The notes below the pieces were generated by a model. That model was given only the letters and a program-made list of their open reading frames with translations. It did no database searches and was not told the DNA's origin. A stretch of 64,000 bases of DNA from NCBI GenBank assembly GCA_039800005.1, contig JBDLRN010000010.1:34713-98712 (forward strand). The letters run 5' to 3'. This DNA is from Casp-actino8 sp039800005. Its GTDB lineage: Bacteria > Actinomycetota > Acidimicrobiia > Acidimicrobiales > Ilumatobacteraceae. Both the position numbers and the translations under genes were made by a program. Positions 41,670 to 50,486 of the stretch are shown in pieces; positions within the stretch are counted from its first letter, which is position 1, and each line of letters begins with the position of its first letter.

Positions 41670-42878
41670 ATGCACATTGGCGACACACCGGACGAAGCGG
41701 CGTTTCGGACCGAAGCCCGAGCCTGGCTGAACCAGCACGCCCCCGCGAAGTCCGACGGGGCCGGCGAACTCGGCGAGCACGACTTGGCCGCTCACATCCA
41801 GAAGTGTCGCGACTGGCAGCGGGTCCTGTTCGAGCACGGCTGGGCCGGCATCACCTGGCCGAAGAAGTTCGGCGGACGCGGCGCGAGCGCCATTCAGTCA
41901 GCGATCTTCGCCGAGGAGATGTCACAGTTCGACGTGTCGACCGGCGCGTTCGCGGTGTCGATCGGCATGGTCGGACCCACGCTCATCGCCCACGGCACTC
42001 CCGAGCAGCAAGAGCGTCACCTCGCTCCCATTCTGCGCGGTGACGAGGTGTGGTGTCAGTTGTTCAGCGAGCCCGGTTCGGGCAGCGACCTCGCGTCGCT
42101 CGGAACCCGCGCCGTGCGCGACGGCGACGAATGGATCGTGAACGGCCAGAAGGTCTGGACCAGTTTCGGTCAGTTCGCCGACTACGCCATTCTGCTGGCG
42201 CGTACCGACACGAACGCCGTGAAGCACGCCGGGATCACCTACTTCGTTCTCGACATGAAGGCGGCGGGCCTCGAGGTGCGCCCGATCACGCAGATCACCG
42301 GTGTGCAGCACTTCAACGAGGTGTTCCTCACCGACGTGCGCATCCCGCACGCCAACGTGCTCGGCGAGGTCGACGGCGGATGGAAGGTCGCCCAGACCAC
42401 CCTCAGCAACGAGCGCAGCCACATCGGTTCGGGTGGCGGAAGTTGGACCGTGCAGCAACTCGTCGACATCGCACGCGAGCGCGGCCTGTCCGACGATCCG
42501 AACGTGCGCCAAGGTCTGGCCCAGGCGCACATCCGAGCCGAGAACTTGCGCTATCTGGGCTTCCGGATGCGCACGGCGATGAGCCAGATGCGCATGCCCG
42601 GTCCCGAGATGCTCACGTTGAAACTGGCCTACGCCAATCACTGGCGACTCACCGCCGATCTGGCCGCCGAGATCGTCGGACCCGGCGTGACGCTGTGGGG
42701 TGACGACGCACCGCACGCCAACCAGTGGGGCCAGCACCTCCTGGGTCAGTTCGCCATCCGCATCGGCGGCGGCACCGACGAGATCCAACGCAACATCATC
42801 GCCGAGCGTGGTCTCGGGCTTCCGCGCGAACCGCAGCCCGACAAGGACCGCCCGTGGGGCGAACTCCCCCGAGCCTGA
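41670..42878 (+). CDS. Acyl-CoA dehydrogenase, first gene of the igr-like operon
   Basis: A 402-residue FAD enzyme: WCQLFSEPGSGSDLASLGTRA and VNGQKVWTSFGQFADYAILLARTD are the flavin motifs; IRIGGGTDEIQRNIIAERGLGLP ends the protein, with Gly where many relatives have the catalytic Glu. It resembles the long FadE subgroup (FadE26/FadE6-like) and the enzyme at 3866. The start ATG 41670 follows operator 5 directly; the frame is open back to 41361 in a shadow of the SDR. The next gene begins 28 bases later. Confidence 0.9.
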   Translation: MHIGDTPDEAAFRTEARAWLNQHAPAKSDGAGELGEHDLAAHIQKCRDWQRVLFEHGWAGITWPKKFGGRGASAIQSAIFAEEMSQFDVSTGAFAVSIGMVGPTLIAHGTPEQQERHLAPILRGDEVWCQLFSEPGSGSDLASLGTRAVRDGDEWIVNGQKVWTSFGQFADYAILLARTDTNAVKHAGITYFVLDMKAAGLEVRPITQITGVQHFNEVFLTDVRIPHANVLGEVDGGWKVAQTTLSNERSHIGSGGGSWTVQQLVDIARERGLSDDPNVRQGLAQAHIRAENLRYLGFRMRTAMSQMRMPGPEMLTLKLAYANHWRLTADLAAEIVGPGVTLWGDDAPHANQWGQHLLGQFAIRIGGGTDEIQRNIIAERGLGLPREPQPDKDRPWGELPRA

Positions 42879-42906
42879 CCGATCACCCGAGAGAAGACGA
42901 GAGATC

Positions 42907-43929
42907 ATGAGCACCACCGACACCGCCGTCGTCGTCGACGAGACACCCGAAGCCAAGGCCGCCTTCTTCGCTGAACTCCAGACCTACGTCGGCCTCGAGA
43001 TCGGGCCTCCCGAACCCGCACCCGATCTCGTCAACGCGCCGATGATCCGTCATCTGGTCGAAACGGTGGGTGACGCCAATCCGATCTACACGAACGCCGA
43101 GTTGGCCGCCCAGAGCGTGCACGGTGGCGTCGTCGCCCCGCCCACGATGTTGCAGTCGTGGGTGATGGTCGGCATCGAAGGCCCCAAGCGCGACGGCGAC
43201 GGCCCGTACGAGCGTATGAACCAGTTGCTCTTCTCGCGCGGATTCACGAGCGTGGTCGGCACCAACAGCGATCAGACCTACCACCGCTATCTCCGTCCCG
43301 GAGACCGTCTCACCATGCGGACGGTCATCGACACGATCAGCGACGAGAAGACCACCGGTCTCGGCACCGGTCACTTCGTGACCACCCGTCAGGACTACTA
43401 CGACGCCGACGACACGTTGGTCGGCTCGATGATGTTCCGCATCTTCCGCTTTCGTCCCAAGCCCAAGGCGCCGGCCGCGAAGCCCAAGCCGCCGCGTCCG
43501 CGTCCGGCGCTGTCGCTCGACAACAAGTGGTGGTTCGACGGCCTGAACGAGGGCCGATTGCTCGCCCAGCGTTGCACCGAGTGTTCGCATCTTCGCTTTC
43601 CCACCGGTCCGATGTGCCCGTCGTGCCACTCGCTGGCCTGGAAGCCGGTCGACATGCCGATGGCGGGCACGATCCACAGCTTCGTGATCACGCACTTCCC
43701 TCAGGTGCCGAGTTTCGAATACCCGCTACCGATCCTGTTGGTCGACCTCGATCCACCGGCCGACGCTCGCGCCGACGACATGACCGTGCGCGTCGTCATG
43801 AACACCGTCGGCAACACCAGCGACGGCCTCGAGGTCGGCCGACGCGTGCGCATCGTGATCGAGAGCACCGACCCCGACATGAAACTCCCGTTCGCCATCG
43901 TCGACAACAACGAAAGCAGTGCGTCATGA
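42907..43929 (+). CDS. chsH2: ChsH2-like protein: MaoC-like hydratase domain plus DUF35
   Basis: A 340-residue two-domain protein. Residues 1-190 are a hot-dog (FAS1/MaoC-like) hydratase domain: MIRHLVETVGDANPIYTNAE and VVAPPTMLQSW. After a Pro/Lys linker, residues about 205-340 are DUF35: a zinc ribbon CTECSHLRFPTGPMCPSC (C-x2-C-x10-C-x2-C) and an OB-fold. ChsH2 of mycobacteria has exactly this layout. With ChsH1 it hydrates the steroid propanoyl side-chain enoyl-CoA, and its DUF35 domain recruits the Ltp2 aldolase. Both partners are encoded downstream. It ends in an ATGA overlap with the next FadE. Confidence 0.88.
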   Translation: MSTTDTAVVVDETPEAKAAFFAELQTYVGLEIGPPEPAPDLVNAPMIRHLVETVGDANPIYTNAELAAQSVHGGVVAPPTMLQSWVMVGIEGPKRDGDGPYERMNQLLFSRGFTSVVGTNSDQTYHRYLRPGDRLTMRTVIDTISDEKTTGLGTGHFVTTRQDYYDADDTLVGSMMFRIFRFRPKPKAPAAKPKPPRPRPALSLDNKWWFDGLNEGRLLAQRCTECSHLRFPTGPMCPSCHSLAWKPVDMPMAGTIHSFVITHFPQVPSFEYPLPILLVDLDPPADARADDMTVRVVMNTVGNTSDGLEVGRRVRIVIESTDPDMKLPFAIVDNNESSAS

Positions 43930-45050
43930 ACTTCGATCTCAACGAAGAGCAGGAAGTCATCCGCGATCTCGCCGAGCAGGTCTTCGCCGGCCAATCGACG
44001 GTCGACCGCGTGAAGGCCATCGAACGCGGCGACGGCTTCGACCGCGAAACCTGGGCGCAACTGGCGGCCAGTGGGGTTCAGGCCCTGTGCGTCCCCGAGG
44101 ACAACGGCGGCAGCGGCTTCGGCACCGTCGAGTTGTCGCTCGCGCTCATGGCGCAGGGTCGCCACGTCGCCTTGGTCCCCCTTTGGACGACGGGAGTGGC
44201 GAGTCTGGCCCTGGCCGACTACGGAACCGCCGAGCAGCGAAACCTGTTGAACGGCGTCGCCGACGGCAGCACCGTCGTGACCGTCGGTCTGGCCGAGTTC
44301 GGCGCCAACGACATCAGCCGGCCGGCCACCACGGCCACGCGGTCGGGCGATCGCCTCGTCGTGAAGGGCACCAAGCCGGCGGTGCCGTTCGCACAACACG
44401 CCGACCTCGCCCTGATCTCGGTCGCTCGCGACGACGGTTCACCGGCTCTGGTGCTGCTGCCGCTCGACACTCCGGGTGTGACGGTCGTGCCGGTGTCGAC
44501 CACCAATCACGAGCCGCACGCTCACCTCGACATCGACTGTTCGCTCCCGGTGTCGGCGATTCTCGGGTCCGACGCCGCCGGCCACAACGACCACGATGGC
44601 CGCGAGATGTTGCGTTCGGTGTTCGAGCATTCGGTCGTCGCGCTCGCCTCCATCCAGGTGGGTGTCGCCGAAGGATCGCTCGCCATGACGGCCGCTCACC
44701 TCTCGAGTCGCAAGCAGTTCGGAAAGCCGCTCTCCTCCTTCCAAGCCACCACCCAACGGGCCGCCGACGGTTACATCACCACCGAGGCCATGCGCGTCAC
44801 CACCCTCAATGCCGCCTGGCGACTCGCCGAAGGTTTCGACGCCCGCCGTGACGTCGCTGTCGCCGCGTATTGGGCGAGCGAAGGTGCGCAACAGGTCGTG
44901 ACCGCCGGTCAACACCTGCACGGTGGCATCGGCTCCGACATCGACTATCCGGTGCACCGCTACTTCCTGTGGGGCATCCAACTCGCCAACCAACTGGGCA
45001 CGGCCAGCTCGCACCTGGCGCGGCTCGGACAACTCATCTCCCGGACCTGA
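43926..45050 (+). CDS. Acyl-CoA dehydrogenase, short FadE28/ChsE-like subunit
   Basis: A 374-residue member with a degenerate flavin-binding middle (LAEFGANDISRP replaces the usual SEPGAGSD) and a C-terminus QHLHGGIGSDIDYPVHRYF. In mycobacteria ChsE1-ChsE2 are heterotetramers in which one subunit is divergent. This gene and the FadE at 49230, which has the INTFGGGVNEIQRE end, would make such a pair. ATG at 43926 overlaps the ChsH2 stop by 4 bases. Pairing is inference from family and context. Confidence 0.85.
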   Translation: MNFDLNEEQEVIRDLAEQVFAGQSTVDRVKAIERGDGFDRETWAQLAASGVQALCVPEDNGGSGFGTVELSLALMAQGRHVALVPLWTTGVASLALADYGTAEQRNLLNGVADGSTVVTVGLAEFGANDISRPATTATRSGDRLVVKGTKPAVPFAQHADLALISVARDDGSPALVLLPLDTPGVTVVPVSTTNHEPHAHLDIDCSLPVSAILGSDAAGHNDHDGREMLRSVFEHSVVALASIQVGVAEGSLAMTAAHLSSRKQFGKPLSSFQATTQRAADGYITTEAMRVTTLNAAWRLAEGFDARRDVAVAAYWASEGAQQVVTAGQHLHGGIGSDIDYPVHRYFLWGIQLANQLGTASSHLARLGQLISRT

Positions 45051-45065
45051 CCGACAGGACACGAC

Positions 45066-45494
45066 ATGACCACGACTCGACTGCCCGACACCCGTTCCTT
45101 CGCTTCGGTGAAGGTCGGCGACGCGCTTCCGTCCCTCGACGTGCCGCTCACGCGAACCCTCATCGTTTCGACCGCCATCGCGACTCGTGACTACCAGGTG
45201 GTGCACCACGATCCCGACGTGGCCAAGGAGCGCGGCTCCCAGGACATCATCATGAACATCCTCACGTCGAACTCGTTCGTCGGCCGCTTCGTGACCGACT
45301 GGACCGGGCCGAACGCGATCCTTCGCTCGGTGAAGATTCGCCTCGGCGCTCCCAACTACCCGGGTGACACCATGATCGTCACCGGTGCGGTGACCGCGGT
45401 CGATCCGTCGGAGCGCATCGTCACCGTCGCCGTGAAGGGATCCAACTCGCTCGGTGATCACATGAACGCGACAGTGGAGGTGGTGCTGCCATGA
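45066..45494 (+). CDS. chsH1: ChsH1-like MaoC hydratase subunit
   Basis: A 142-residue hot-dog protein. TRDYQVVHHDPDVAKERGSQDIIMN contains the MaoC catalytic Asp/His neighbourhood (D-x4-H). NSFVGRFVTDWTG and VRLGAP-like KIRLGAPNYPGDTMIV follow. ChsH1 is the catalytic half of the ChsH1-ChsH2 steroid side-chain hydratase, and the paired ChsH2-like gene lies two genes upstream. It is 15 bases after the FadE gene and overlaps the Ltp2-like gene by ATGA. Confidence 0.87.
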   Translation: MTTTRLPDTRSFASVKVGDALPSLDVPLTRTLIVSTAIATRDYQVVHHDPDVAKERGSQDIIMNILTSNSFVGRFVTDWTGPNAILRSVKIRLGAPNYPGDTMIVTGAVTAVDPSERIVTVAVKGSNSLGDHMNATVEVVLP

Positions 45495-46684
45495 GCGTCA
45501 CGCGTATCGGCAACCACATCGGGGGCAAGTCCGCCATCGTCGGCATCGGCGCCACCGAGTTCAGCAAGGACTCCGGTCGCAGCGAGATGAGCCTGGCGAG
45601 CGAGGCGGTCGCCGCCGCCATCGCCGACGCCGGCTTGAAACCGTCCGACATCGACGGCATGGTCACCTACTCGACCGACAACAACCCCGACATCGAGATC
45701 GCTCGCCACGTGGGCATCGGATCACTGCGCCACTTCAGTCGCGTGCATTACGGCGGCGGCGCGGCGTGCGGCACCATCGTCATGGCGGCCATGGCCGTGG
45801 CCACCGGAGTGGCCGACGCCGTGGTGTGCTACCGCGCCTTCAACGAACGCAGCGGCCGTCGCTTCGGCGCCGGCGTGCAGGATCTCGACACCTCCGCGAC
45901 CGCCGAGCGGGCTCAGTTCTCCTGGACCACCCCGGCCGGTCTGCTCACTCCGGCGAGTTGGGTCGCCATGGTCGCGCGCCGCTACATGCATCTCTACGGA
46001 GCCACGTCGCTCGACTTCGGTCAGGTGGCCGTGGCGGGCCGTCGTCACGCGGCCAACAACCCGGCGGCGTGGTTCCACGAACAGCCCATCACCCTCGAGG
46101 ATCACCAGAACAGCCGCTGGATCGTCGACCCGCTACACCTGCTCGATTGCTGTCAGGAGACCGACGGTGGGCAGGCCCTGGTGGTCACCAGCGTCGAGCG
46201 AGCACGCGACCTGCCCAACACGCCGGCGGTCGTGGTGGCCGGCGCCCAGGGAGCCGGGCACGAGCAGTGGACGATGACGTCGTTCTACCGCGACGACATC
46301 GCCCAGTTGCCCGAGATGAAAGTTGTGGCCGACGAACTCTGGACGTCGTCGGGACTCGCCCCGACCGACATCCAGACCGCGATCCTGTACGACCACTTCA
46401 CCCCGTACGTCCTCATGCAGCTCGAGGAATTCGGTTTCTGTTCTCGCGGCGAAGCCAAGGACTTCATCGCCGACGGCGCGCTCGAGATCGGCGGGCGGCT
46501 GCCCATCAACACCCATGGTGGCCAACTCGGAGAGGCCTACCTGCACGGCATGAACGGCATCGCCGAAGGTGTGCGCCAGGTGCGTGGCACCAGTGTGAAC
46601 CAGGTGGATAGTGTCGAACACGTGCTGGTGACCGCCGGTACGGGGGTGCCGACCAGCGGGCTGATCCTCGGGATCGATCGCTGA
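45491..46684 (+). CDS. ltp2: Ltp2-like thiolase-fold aldolase (lipid-transfer protein family)
   Basis: A 397-residue thiolase-fold protein of the SCP-x/lipid-transfer group: AIVGIGATEFSKDSGRSEMSLASEA (in parts), VHYGGGAACGTIVMAA, and the end EHVLVTAGTGVPTSGLILG. It lacks the three Cys/His residues of degradative thiolases in their usual motifs, as Ltp2 does. Ltp2 cleaves the 17-hydroxy steroid side-chain CoA by retro-aldol reaction, releasing propionyl-CoA and the 17-ketosteroid. Its DUF35 partner is in the same operon. ATGA overlap with ChsH1; the P450 follows after 25 bases. Confidence 0.87.
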   Translation: MSVTRIGNHIGGKSAIVGIGATEFSKDSGRSEMSLASEAVAAAIADAGLKPSDIDGMVTYSTDNNPDIEIARHVGIGSLRHFSRVHYGGGAACGTIVMAAMAVATGVADAVVCYRAFNERSGRRFGAGVQDLDTSATAERAQFSWTTPAGLLTPASWVAMVARRYMHLYGATSLDFGQVAVAGRRHAANNPAAWFHEQPITLEDHQNSRWIVDPLHLLDCCQETDGGQALVVTSVERARDLPNTPAVVVAGAQGAGHEQWTMTSFYRDDIAQLPEMKVVADELWTSSGLAPTDIQTAILYDHFTPYVLMQLEEFGFCSRGEAKDFIADGALEIGGRLPINTHGGQLGEAYLHGMNGIAEGVRQVRGTSVNQVDSVEHVLVTAGTGVPTSGLILGIDR

Positions 46685-46709
46685 TCGACGACGCTCACGA
46701 AGTGAGGGG

Positions 46710-47942
46710 ATGACGATGAAGTACGACCTGAGTTACGACGTTCTCGACGTCATCTCGCACGCGTCCTACAAGGACGGTCCACCACACGAGCTGTACCGCC
46801 AACTGCGCGACGAGGCGCCGGTCATCAAGTGTCGTGGCATGGAGCCGATGTACACCGACGAGTTCTGGGCCATCACCCGTCATGCCGACGTGGTCGAGGT
46901 GAGTCGGAAGTTCCAGACCTACTCGTCGGCCAAGAAGGGTTCGCTCATGAACGACGACCCCACGGCGATCGACAGCGACGGTGCGCGCCTGCTCATCGAT
47001 CTCGACCCGCCCGACCACACTCGTCTGCGAACCCTCGTGAGCCGTGGCTTCACCCCGAAGGCCATGCGCATGCTCGAGACCCACTTTCGAGACGTGGCCG
47101 TGCAGTTGATCGACGAGGCAATCGAGGCCGGAAGCGTCGACTTCGTCGACAAGGTGTCGGCCGAACTGCCGCTCATCGCCATCGCCGAACTGGTGGGCAT
47201 TCCGGTCGAGGATCGGCGCAAGGTCTTCGACTGGTCGAACGCCATGATCGGCAGCAACGATCCCGAGTTCAACGCCGATCCGGAGGCCGGCATGATCGCC
47301 GCCACCGAGTTGTACATGTACTCGAATCAGTTGGCGGTCGAGCGCAAGGCGAATCCCAAGGACGACATCATCACCACGCTCATCAGCGAGCACGACGGCG
47401 ACGTGTTGTCGGAGCACGAGTTCGACCTCTTCATGTTGCTGTTGGCCGTGGCCGGTAACGAGACCACACGCAACGGCATCAGCCACGGTGTGGTCGCCAT
47501 GATCGAACACCCCGACCAGTGGCGGCGCCTGCAGGCCGATCCTGGTCTCGTGACCACCGCCGTGGAGGAGATCCTCCGCTGGGCCACGCCGGTCAATTAC
47601 TTCCGTCGCGCCGCCACCTGCGACGTCGAACTGCACGGTGTGAAGATCGCCGAAGGTGAGTCGGTCACCATGTTCTACCCGTCGGCCAACCGCGACGAGC
47701 GAGTGTTCACCGACCCCGATCGCTTCGACATCAGCCGCACTCCCAACCCGCACGTCACCTTCGGCGGCGGCGGCCCGCACTTCTGCCTCGGATCGAACTT
47801 GGCACGCCTCGAGATGCGCATCCTCTTCGAAGAGCTCTCGAAGCGTGTCGCCGACATCGAACTCACCGGAACGATTCGCAAACTCCAGTCGAGTTTCATT
47901 CACGGCATCAAGAATCTCCCGGTGTCGCTCGCGCGACGCTGA
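46710..47942 (+). CDS. Cytochrome P450, CYP125-like
   Basis: A 410-residue bacterial class-I P450. The I-helix LLLAVAGNETTRNGISHG, the K-helix EEILR and the heme loop TFGGGGPHFCLGSNLAR with the axial Cys (about residue 358) are intact. The end FIHGIKNLPVSL is close to that of CYP125/CYP142, the steroid C26(27) monooxygenases. Position in an igr-like operon supports this. No ferredoxin or reductase gene adjoins it. ATG at 46710 is given; ATG at 46716, 6 bases after GAGGGG, is equally good. Confidence 0.9.
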   Translation: MTMKYDLSYDVLDVISHASYKDGPPHELYRQLRDEAPVIKCRGMEPMYTDEFWAITRHADVVEVSRKFQTYSSAKKGSLMNDDPTAIDSDGARLLIDLDPPDHTRLRTLVSRGFTPKAMRMLETHFRDVAVQLIDEAIEAGSVDFVDKVSAELPLIAIAELVGIPVEDRRKVFDWSNAMIGSNDPEFNADPEAGMIAATELYMYSNQLAVERKANPKDDIITTLISEHDGDVLSEHEFDLFMLLLAVAGNETTRNGISHGVVAMIEHPDQWRRLQADPGLVTTAVEEILRWATPVNYFRRAATCDVELHGVKIAEGESVTMFYPSANRDERVFTDPDRFDISRTPNPHVTFGGGGPHFCLGSNLARLEMRILFEELSKRVADIELTGTIRKLQSSFIHGIKNLPVSLARR

Positions 47943-47990
47943 TCACGTATTTCTCATCCACTCCGTCACCCACACGAATCGAGGATCATC

Positions 47991-49175
47991 ATGGGCAAGC
48001 CCGTCATCGTCGAAGCTGCTCGCTCGGCCATCGGCAAGCGCAACGGACAATTCGCCGACACCCACGCCGCCACGTTGCTCGGCCGCGTCCAGGCCGCCGT
48101 GCTGCAGCGGGCCGGTATCGATCCGATGAGCGTCGGCCAGGTCGTCGGTGGTTGTGTCACACAAGCAGGTGAACAGGCCAGCAACGTGTCGCGCACGGCG
48201 TGGCTCGCCGAGGGTCTGCCGTGGCAGGTCGCCGCCACCACCATCGACACGCAGTGCGGTTCGAGCCAGCAGGCCAATCACCTGATCCACAACATGATCG
48301 CCGCCGGCGTCATCGACACCGGCCTCGCGTGCGGTGTCGAGCACATGAGCAAGGTGTGGCTCGGTGCCAACGTGCCGCGACTCGGCGAGGGTGCCGACAT
48401 CACTTTCGTGAACGGCAGTTCCAAGCCCGAGGACTTCGCACTCGACATGCCCGATCAGTTCGGCGCCGCCGAACGAATCGCTCAGCGACGCGGCATCACG
48501 CGCGCCGACGTCGATCACCTCGGCCTCATCTCGCAGCAGAAGGCCATTCGCGCCACCGAAGAAGGGCGTTTCGAGCGCGAGATCGTGCCGGTCGAGGTCA
48601 CCGACGCCGAGGGCAACACGATCCTCGTGACCCGTGACGGCGGACTGCGCGAGACCACCGCCGAGAAGTTGGCCTCCCTCAATCCGGTGATTCCGAACGG
48701 CATCCACACCGCTGGCAACTCGAGTCAGATCAGCGACGGTGCCGCCGCCGTTCTCTGGATGGACGAGGACAAGGCACGCGCCGAAGGCTTGCGGCCCCGG
48801 GCGCGCATCGTGGCCCAGTGTCTGGTGGGCGCCGAGCCCTACTACCACCTCGACGGGCCGGTGCAGTCGACCGAGAAGGTGTTGAAGGATGCCGGCATGA
48901 CCATGGCCGACATCGACATCGTCGAGATCAACGAAGCCTTCGCCAGTGTCGTGCTGTCGTGGGCCCGGGTGCACGGAGTGAGCGACGACGAGTTGATGAC
49001 CAAGGTCAACGTGAACGGCGGCGCCATCGCCCTCGGTCACCCGGTGGGATCGACCGGCAGCCGCCTCATCACCACCGCTCTGCACGAACTCGAGCGCCGC
49101 GACGCCGAGTTCGCCTTGGTGACGATGTGCTGTGGTGGTGCCGTCTCGACCGGCACCATCATTCAGCGGCTCTGA
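47991..49175 (+). CDS. Acetyl-CoA acetyltransferase (thiolase, FadA5-like)
   Basis: A 394-residue degradative thiolase. TIDTQCGSSQQANHL holds the acyl-accepting Cys (about 88), EINEAFA the Asn-Glu-Ala-Phe loop, NGGAIALGHPVGSTGSR the His, and TMCCGGAVSTGTI the second Cys. FadA5 does the thiolytic step in cholesterol side-chain beta-oxidation and lies beside cyp125 in mycobacteria, as here. Last gene of the seven-gene unit. Its last four codons and stop are duplicated downstream. Confidence 0.9.
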   Translation: MGKPVIVEAARSAIGKRNGQFADTHAATLLGRVQAAVLQRAGIDPMSVGQVVGGCVTQAGEQASNVSRTAWLAEGLPWQVAATTIDTQCGSSQQANHLIHNMIAAGVIDTGLACGVEHMSKVWLGANVPRLGEGADITFVNGSSKPEDFALDMPDQFGAAERIAQRRGITRADVDHLGLISQQKAIRATEEGRFEREIVPVEVTDAEGNTILVTRDGGLRETTAEKLASLNPVIPNGIHTAGNSSQISDGAAAVLWMDEDKARAEGLRPRARIVAQCLVGAEPYYHLDGPVQSTEKVLKDAGMTMADIDIVEINEAFASVVLSWARVHGVSDDELMTKVNVNGGAIALGHPVGSTGSRLITTALHELERRDAEFALVTMCCGGAVSTGTIIQRL

Positions 49176-49229
49176 CGAGCCTGAGGCATCCAGCGGCTCT
49201 GACGAGCCTGAGATACTCGGCGGCTCTGA
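49164..49229. repeat. 27-bp tandem duplication of a gene end (2.4 copies) with stem-loops
   Basis: Units at 49164-49190 and 49191-49217 both begin CAGCGGCTCTGACGAGCC; a partial third begins at 49218. The first contains the thiolase stop TGA. Each full unit can form GGCTC-TGAC-GAGCC, so the repeat makes two small hairpins between the convergent thiolase and FadE genes and may serve as terminator. Confidence 0.88.
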
Positions 49230-50411
49230 TCAGCGCGAGCGGGTCAGACCCAGGCCGGCCGTGGCCACGAGTTCGCGCTGGATCTCGTTCACGCCACCAC
49301 CGAAGGTGTTGATCTGCGCGGCGCGGGCCGCCTGCTCGACTTCACCGTGAATCACCGCTCCGGGTGAACCATCGCGCAGGTGCGACACCGGGCCGAGGAT
49401 CCCTTGCAGGATGCGATACACCTCGACGGCGCGCTCGGTACCGAACACCTTGACCGCGCTCGACTCGGCCGGTCCGAGCGTGTTGTCGGCCACGCTGCGC
49501 GCCAACTTCCACGTCATCAGGCGGATGGCGTCGAGCAGAGCCGCGCACTTGGCGAGATCGGCCTGCACCCACGGCAGATCCATCATCTTCTCGCCGTTCG
49601 GACCACCCGACGGAGTGACGCGACACCACGTGGTCACGTCGTCGCAGAGTCGCTCGGTGAGACCCGACAGCGCAGCCAGTCCGACGCGCTCGTGGTTGAG
49701 CTGCATGGTGATGAGCTTCCAACCGCCGTTGATCTCGCCGATCACGTTCTCCTTGGGCACGCGCACGTCGGTGTAGTAGGTGGCCGTCGTGGTCACGCCA
49801 CCCACCGTGGTGATGGGCGTCCACTGGAAGCCAGGCGCGTTGGTGGGCACGATGATGATGGTGATGCCCTGGTGCTTGGGAGCGTCGACGTCGGTGCGAC
49901 ACGCCAACCACACGTAGTCGGCCTGGTTGGCCCCCGACGTGTAGACCTTGTTGCCGTTGATGACCCACTCGTCGCCGTCGAGCACCGCCGAGGTGCGCAG
50001 ACTGGCGAGGTCGGTTCCGGCCTCGGGCTCGGTGTACCCGATGGCGAAGTTGATCTCACCCTTCAGGATCCCGGTGAGGTACTGATCCTTCTGCTTCTCG
50101 GTCCCGTGCGCCATGATCGCCGGGCCGACCGTGTTGACGGTGACGAACGGGAACGGCGCGTGGGCCCGCTGGATCTCGTCGAACATGATGAATTGATCGG
50201 TCGCCGGACGGCCCTGACCGCCGTATTCGGTCGGCCATCCGAGACCCAGCCAGCCATCGGCGCCCATCTGCTGGATCAGGGTGCGAAAGATCGGTCGGCC
50301 CTCACCGGATTCGCCGAGTTCGGCGCGGACTTCCGGGGTCAACAGGGCGGCGAAGTACTCGCGGAGCTCCTTGCGGAGAGCTTGCTGATCGGGTGTTTCG
50401 GCCAAGTACAT
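49230..50411 (-). CDS. Acyl-CoA dehydrogenase, FadE29/ChsE2-like
   Basis: A 393-residue FAD enzyme: FAIGYTEPEAGTDLASLRTSA and VINGNKVYTSGANQADYVWLACRTD are canonical flavin motifs, and the end INTFGGGVNEIQRELVATAGLGL is typical of the FadE29 group. With the divergent FadE at 43926 it could form a ChsE-type alpha2beta2 enzyme. It faces the main operon from the opposite strand, and its start at 50411 is 22 bases from operator 6, so it belongs to the same regulon. Confidence 0.9.
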   Translation of the reverse strand: MYLAETPDQQALRKELREYFAALLTPEVRAELGESGEGRPIFRTLIQQMGADGWLGLGWPTEYGGQGRPATDQFIMFDEIQRAHAPFPFVTVNTVGPAIMAHGTEKQKDQYLTGILKGEINFAIGYTEPEAGTDLASLRTSAVLDGDEWVINGNKVYTSGANQADYVWLACRTDVDAPKHQGITIIIVPTNAPGFQWTPITTVGGVTTTATYYTDVRVPKENVIGEINGGWKLITMQLNHERVGLAALSGLTERLCDDVTTWCRVTPSGGPNGEKMMDLPWVQADLAKCAALLDAIRLMTWKLARSVADNTLGPAESSAVKVFGTERAVEVYRILQGILGPVSHLRDGSPGAVIHGEVEQAARAAQINTFGGGVNEIQRELVATAGLGLTRSR

Positions 50412-50432
50412 GCCCCGACCCTATCCCACCGA

Positions 50433-50449
50433 TCTGACGCCACGTCAGA
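50433..50449. promoter_or_regulatory. Regulon operator 6
   Basis: TCTGACGCCACGTCAGA, extended by GA/TC to a 21-mer. It lies between the FadE gene (start 50411, minus) and the RibD_C-type reductase gene (start 50487, plus). Confidence 0.88.
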
Positions 50450-50486
50450 TCGAGCGACCCCTGGCCGCGGGCGGTAGACACGTGTC

